A DNA stretch of 47,219 bases from Bryobacteraceae bacterium (GTDB taxonomy: Bacteria > Acidobacteriota > Terriglobia > Bryobacterales > Bryobacteraceae), in the NCBI GenBank assembly GCA_028275505.1, contig JAPWUP010000009.1:1-47219 (forward strand). The letters run 5' to 3'. Below the pieces are notes generated by a model. That model saw only the letters and a program-made list of their open reading frames with translations, searched no databases and was not told where the DNA came from. The translations under genes and the position numbers were made by a program. Below are positions 44,480-47,219 of the stretch, in pieces. Within the stretch, counting starts at the first letter, position 1; each line of letters starts with the position of its first letter.

Positions 44480-45750
44480 AGATTCCGAAGCTGCGCTGGG
44501 TGATCGCGGGCATGCTCTGCGCCGCCACCATGCTCAATTACGCCGACCGGCTGGCGCTGGCCGTGGTGTCGGTCGAGGTGCGTCGCGAGTTCTCGATGGA
44601 TGAAAGCGACTACTCCCACGTGGTCAGCCTGTTCATGCTCGCCTACGCGATCATGTACGCGGGATCGGGCTACGTGGTGGACCGGCTGGGGACGCGGCGC
44701 GGATTTGCCGCCTTCATCAGCGGCTGGTCGCTGGCTCAGATGTCGCACGCGCTGGCTCGTGGGAAATGGTCGCTTGCCGCTAGTCGCTTCGCACTGGGAC
44801 TGACTGAGCCGGGCAACTGGCCGGCTGCGGCCAAAGCCATCGGAGAGTGGTTCCCGCCCAGGCAGCGCGCGCTCGGGGTAGGCATTTTCAACGCCGGGTC
44901 TTCGCTGGGTTCGGCCCTGGCCAGTCCGATGGTGGCGTTCCTGACGCTGCACTTCGGCTGGCGTTTCGCCTTTGTTTTCACGGGCGCACTGGGTTTGCTC
45001 TGGCTGGCCCTGTGGCTGGTGATCTACCAGCCGCCGCATCGCAACCGCTGGCTCGACCCGGCCGAGTACGAGCGAATGAAGCACGAGCTGCGTCCGCCAG
45101 AAGAAGCACGCGCGGCGCGTGAGGGCGTGAACTGGCGGCAGGTGGTGCGCAAGCCCGGCTGTTATGCCCTGATTCTCGCCCGCTTCTTTACCGATCCCGT
45201 CATCTACTTCGTGATTTTCTGGCTGCCGGAATACTTGCGGCGCGAGCGTGGATTCGATCTGGCCATGGTGGGCCGCTACGCATGGGTGCCTTATATCTTC
45301 GGGGATATCGGCTATCCGCTGGGCGGCTGGCTGTCGGGATATCTCATGCGGCGCGGATGGCCGCTGGGTAAAGCACGCAAGTTCGTTATGGCGCTCGGCG
45401 CGGCCTTCCTGCCGGTGGCGATCCTCGCGCCGTACGTGCCTGCGGCGTGGATGGCGATCGCCGCCACCTGCTTCGTCACGTTCGGCCACGCCTTCTGGGT
45501 GGCGAATCTGCAGGCGCTGCCGATTGATCTGTTCCGCGGACCGGAGGTCGGCACGGCGACGGGCTTTTCGGGAACCGGGGGCGCCATTGGCGGCGCCCTC
45601 GCGGCGCTGGGCACCGGCTGGGTCGTACGCAGATTCTCTTACGCTCCGATCTTTCTGGCGGCTGGCCTGATGCACCCGTTGTCCGCCCTGCTCATCTATC
45701 TTCTGTTGCCGGAACGGGAGTTCCGGGCGGCGGAAGCGCGGGGCGTTTAA
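44476..45750 (+). CDS. MFS transporter, ACS (anion:cation symporter) type
   Basis: 424 residues with twelve likely spans. I start at ATG 44476, which overlaps the previous stop. The first helix region MLNYADRLALAVVSVEVRREF and the loop DRLGTRRGF are typical of the hexuronate/galactonate/glucarate (ExuT/DgoT-like) group, as is LGLTEPGNWPAAAKAIGEWFPPRQRALGVGIFNAGSSLG. Such proteins import sugar acids with protons. The substrate is inferred at group level only. The stop overlaps the truA stop by 4 bp on the opposite strand. Confidence 0.88.
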   Translation: MKIPKLRWVIAGMLCAATMLNYADRLALAVVSVEVRREFSMDESDYSHVVSLFMLAYAIMYAGSGYVVDRLGTRRGFAAFISGWSLAQMSHALARGKWSLAASRFALGLTEPGNWPAAAKAIGEWFPPRQRALGVGIFNAGSSLGSALASPMVAFLTLHFGWRFAFVFTGALGLLWLALWLVIYQPPHRNRWLDPAEYERMKHELRPPEEARAAREGVNWRQVVRKPGCYALILARFFTDPVIYFVIFWLPEYLRRERGFDLAMVGRYAWVPYIFGDIGYPLGGWLSGYLMRRGWPLGKARKFVMALGAAFLPVAILAPYVPAAWMAIAATCFVTFGHAFWVANLQALPIDLFRGPEVGTATGFSGTGGAIGGALAALGTGWVVRRFSYAPIFLAAGLMHPLSALLIYLLLPEREFRAAEARGV

Positions 45751-46502
45751 AGCCCCTCAGGGTAGCGGACCTCGATCAGGAACAGCCCGCAGGCCGGCGC
45801 CGTAGGCCCTGCAGATGCCGGTTTGCCCGATTTCAGAAGGGCGACAACGTCGTCCTCGTCGAGGCGTCCCCGCCCGACCTGAATCAACGTCCCCACGATG
45901 TTGCGCACCATGTGTTTGAGGAAGCCGCTGCCCGTGACGCGATAAATCAGGCGGTCGCCCTCCCGAAAGGCGCGCGAGGAAAAGACGCGGCGTACCTTGG
46001 AGCCGCCCAGAAGGTCCTTCTCGTCCGTTGCGGCGAAGGCCGTGAAATCGTGTTCGCCCTCCAGCAGCGGCGCCGCGCGTATCAAACGCTCTTCGTCGAG
46101 GGGATAAGGAAAGTGATGGATATAGCGGCGTTCGAACGGAGAGCAGATCTCGCCGCGCCAGATACGGTATTCGTAAGTTTTGGAAATCGCGTGGCGGCGG
46201 GGATGAAAATCGGGCGGGGCTTCGCGCACTTCCAGGACCCGGATCGAGTCGGGCAGCAGACGGTTCATGGCGCGGCGCAGGTTGTCGGTGGGAATCCGGT
46301 TCTCCAGATCGAAGGCCGCCACCTGGGCCAGCGCGTGCACGCCCGCGTCCGTGCGGCCCGCGCCCGTCACGTGGACGGGCTTGCCCTCGATCTGGCTCAG
46401 CACGGACTGAAGCGTTCCCTGGATCGTGGGCAGCGACGGCTGCACCTGCCAGCCGTGAAAGTCCGTGCCGTCGTAAGCCAGCGTGATGCGGATGCGGCGC
46501 AT
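45747..46502 (-). CDS. truA: tRNA pseudouridine(38-40) synthase TruA
   Basis: 251 residues. TruA isomerises uridines 38-40 of the tRNA anticodon arm. The start MRRIRITLAYDGTDFHGWQVQP is canonical. The catalytic Asp lies in TGAGRTDAGVHALAQVAAF. SKTYEYRIW, FTAFAATD and RVTGSGFLKHMVRNIVGTL are further family blocks. I reject an upstream start because it would run into pyrE. It begins 7 bp behind the pyrE stop, so the two are cotranscribed. Confidence 0.96.
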   Translation of the reverse strand: MRRIRITLAYDGTDFHGWQVQPSLPTIQGTLQSVLSQIEGKPVHVTGAGRTDAGVHALAQVAAFDLENRIPTDNLRRAMNRLLPDSIRVLEVREAPPDFHPRRHAISKTYEYRIWRGEICSPFERRYIHHFPYPLDEERLIRAAPLLEGEHDFTAFAATDEKDLLGGSKVRRVFSSRAFREGDRLIYRVTGSGFLKHMVRNIVGTLIQVGRGRLDEDDVVALLKSGKPASAGPTAPACGLFLIEVRYPEGL

Positions 46503-46509
46503 GCGACGG

Positions 46510-47100
46510 CTAACGTCGGGATCCGGGCTTGACCAAGGGAACGCCCTGGCGGCACAATGGGCAATCCTGCGGCGGGTACGTGACGACCTCGAGCGTAGCC
46601 AGGGCCACGCGGGGCACGCCGACGTCCGCCTTGCCGCCGCTGCGATCAATGATGGAACCGGCGGCCACCACCAGGGCGCCTGCCGCCCGCAGCACCTCGA
46701 TGACTTCGCGCGTGCTGCCGCCGGTGGTCACCACGTCCTCGATCACGACCGCCCTTTCGCCTGATCGGACCTGAAAGCCGCGCCGCAGGGTCATGAGGCC
46801 GGAGGCATCGCGCTCGGTAAAAATGGAGCGCGCGCCCAACGCACGGGCCACTTCGTGGCCGATCACGATCCCGCCCAACGCCGGCGAACCCACCACATCC
46901 ACCTGGCCCTCGATCAGAGGACGCAACGCGGAGGCCAGCGCCGCGCCCAGCCGCGCCGCGTGTTCCGGATACTGCAGCACCACCGCGCACTGCAAATACT
47001 CCGGACTGTGAAGGCCGCTGGTGAGCAGAAAATGGCCTCGCAAATAGCCTCCGGTGCGCTCGAAAAGATCCAGAATGGCATCCCTGGTTTCTGTCACCAC
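46510..47100 (-). CDS. pyrE: Orotate phosphoribosyltransferase
   Basis: About 196 residues from GTG 47100 (or 195 from GTG 47097). It joins orotate with PRPP to give OMP. The PRPP motif is VVIEDVVTTGGST. LLTSGLHSPEYLQCAVVLQYP and SPALGGIVIGHEVAR are family segments. The C-terminal CPLCRQGVPLVKPGSR is usual in the branch of PyrE with a CPLC tail. An in-frame ATG at 47187 would add 29 residues unlike the family. The -10 TATAGT (47112-47107) ends 6 nt before GTG 47100, so a leaderless start is plausible. Confidence 0.93.
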   Translation of the reverse strand: MVTETRDAILDLFERTGGYLRGHFLLTSGLHSPEYLQCAVVLQYPEHAARLGAALASALRPLIEGQVDVVGSPALGGIVIGHEVARALGARSIFTERDASGLMTLRRGFQVRSGERAVVIEDVVTTGGSTREVIEVLRAAGALVVAAGSIIDRSGGKADVGVPRVALATLEVVTYPPQDCPLCRQGVPLVKPGSRR

Positions 47101-47106
47101 CGCATT

Positions 47107-47112
47107 ACTATA
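47107..47112 (-). promoter_or_regulatory. -10 element of pyrE-truA
   Basis: TATAGT on the minus strand is a 5/6 match and lies 6 nt before GTG 47100. No -35 is evident. The remaining 107 bases of the window to the right show no other feature. Confidence 0.45.
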
Positions 47113-47219
47113 GCTCAAGCCGACGGGACCGCTCGAAGGCGCGCTAGCATGGAGGTTCGGGAACATCGGGCCTGCCCGCATCGTCATACTGTAGTTGAGG
47201 CTCGGAAATCCACCGAGGG

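Overview
The window looks like chromosomal DNA from an acidobacterium close to Solibacter/Bryobacter (Bryobacterales). The GC content is high and almost every gene is core or lifestyle-related. The best taxonomic pointer is the C-terminal domain of the secreted subtilase at 35484-38729, which matches my memory of the 'Solibacter uncharacterized C-terminal domain' (TIGR03437). I see no phage, plasmid, insertion sequence or CRISPR array.

Layout. 1-1203 (-): partial secreted heparinase II/III-like protein, cut by the left edge. 1204-1682: non-coding, with a plus-strand intrinsic terminator and a nested hairpin. 1683-8440: a zinc-ribbon protein, divergent from recO-glyQ-glyS-ppdK, which ends in a strong terminator. 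8493-12110 (-): a lipoprotein, an exported protein and a Tat-type Gfo/Idh/MocA oxidoreductase. 12205-15068 (+): unknown protein, hfq, hflX, pgsA. 15012-15977 (-): RodZ-like protein whose 3' end overlaps pgsA. 16084-19629 (+): a tightly coupled chain of GT2 glycosyltransferase, two methyltransferases and a glutaminyl-cyclase-like enzyme. 19639-22790: exported phosphoesterase, NfrB-like glycosyltransferase with a MshEN-type tail, and a small membrane protein. 23059-25021: tRNA-Ala(CGC), then dut and a double-length ThyX-like protein starting back to back 17 bp apart. 25077-28546: OPT transporter, UlaG-like metallohydrolase, membrane GGDEF protein. 28561-35384 (-): a run of minus-strand genes, in transcription order a Tudor-like small protein, purQ-purL-purF, an aminotransferase, 6S RNA and a YmdB-like phosphodiesterase. 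35484-42732 (+): two paralogous secreted subtilases, a secreted TPR protein and a YHS-domain membrane protein. 42779-45750 (+): GT-C-like membrane protein and MFS transporter. 45747-47100 (-): pyrE and truA.

How the genes fit together. Nucleotide metabolism recurs: purQLF, pyrE, dut and the ThyX-like protein. Envelope and polysaccharide work also recurs: GT2, NfrB-like, GT-C, RodZ and PgsA. The GGDEF protein has an intact active site and I-site, and the NfrB-like protein is a plausible c-di-GMP receptor. RNA control is represented by Hfq and by a 6S RNA that I recognised from its conserved core, flanking closing stem, promoter and terminator.

The points most worth a second look are the 6S RNA, the double ThyX-like protein with its motif remnants split between the halves, and the recurring promoter layout. 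Five of six divergent gene pairs carry overlapping opposite -10-like hexamers, and several genes begin 6-7 nt after a -10, which suggests leaderless mRNAs.
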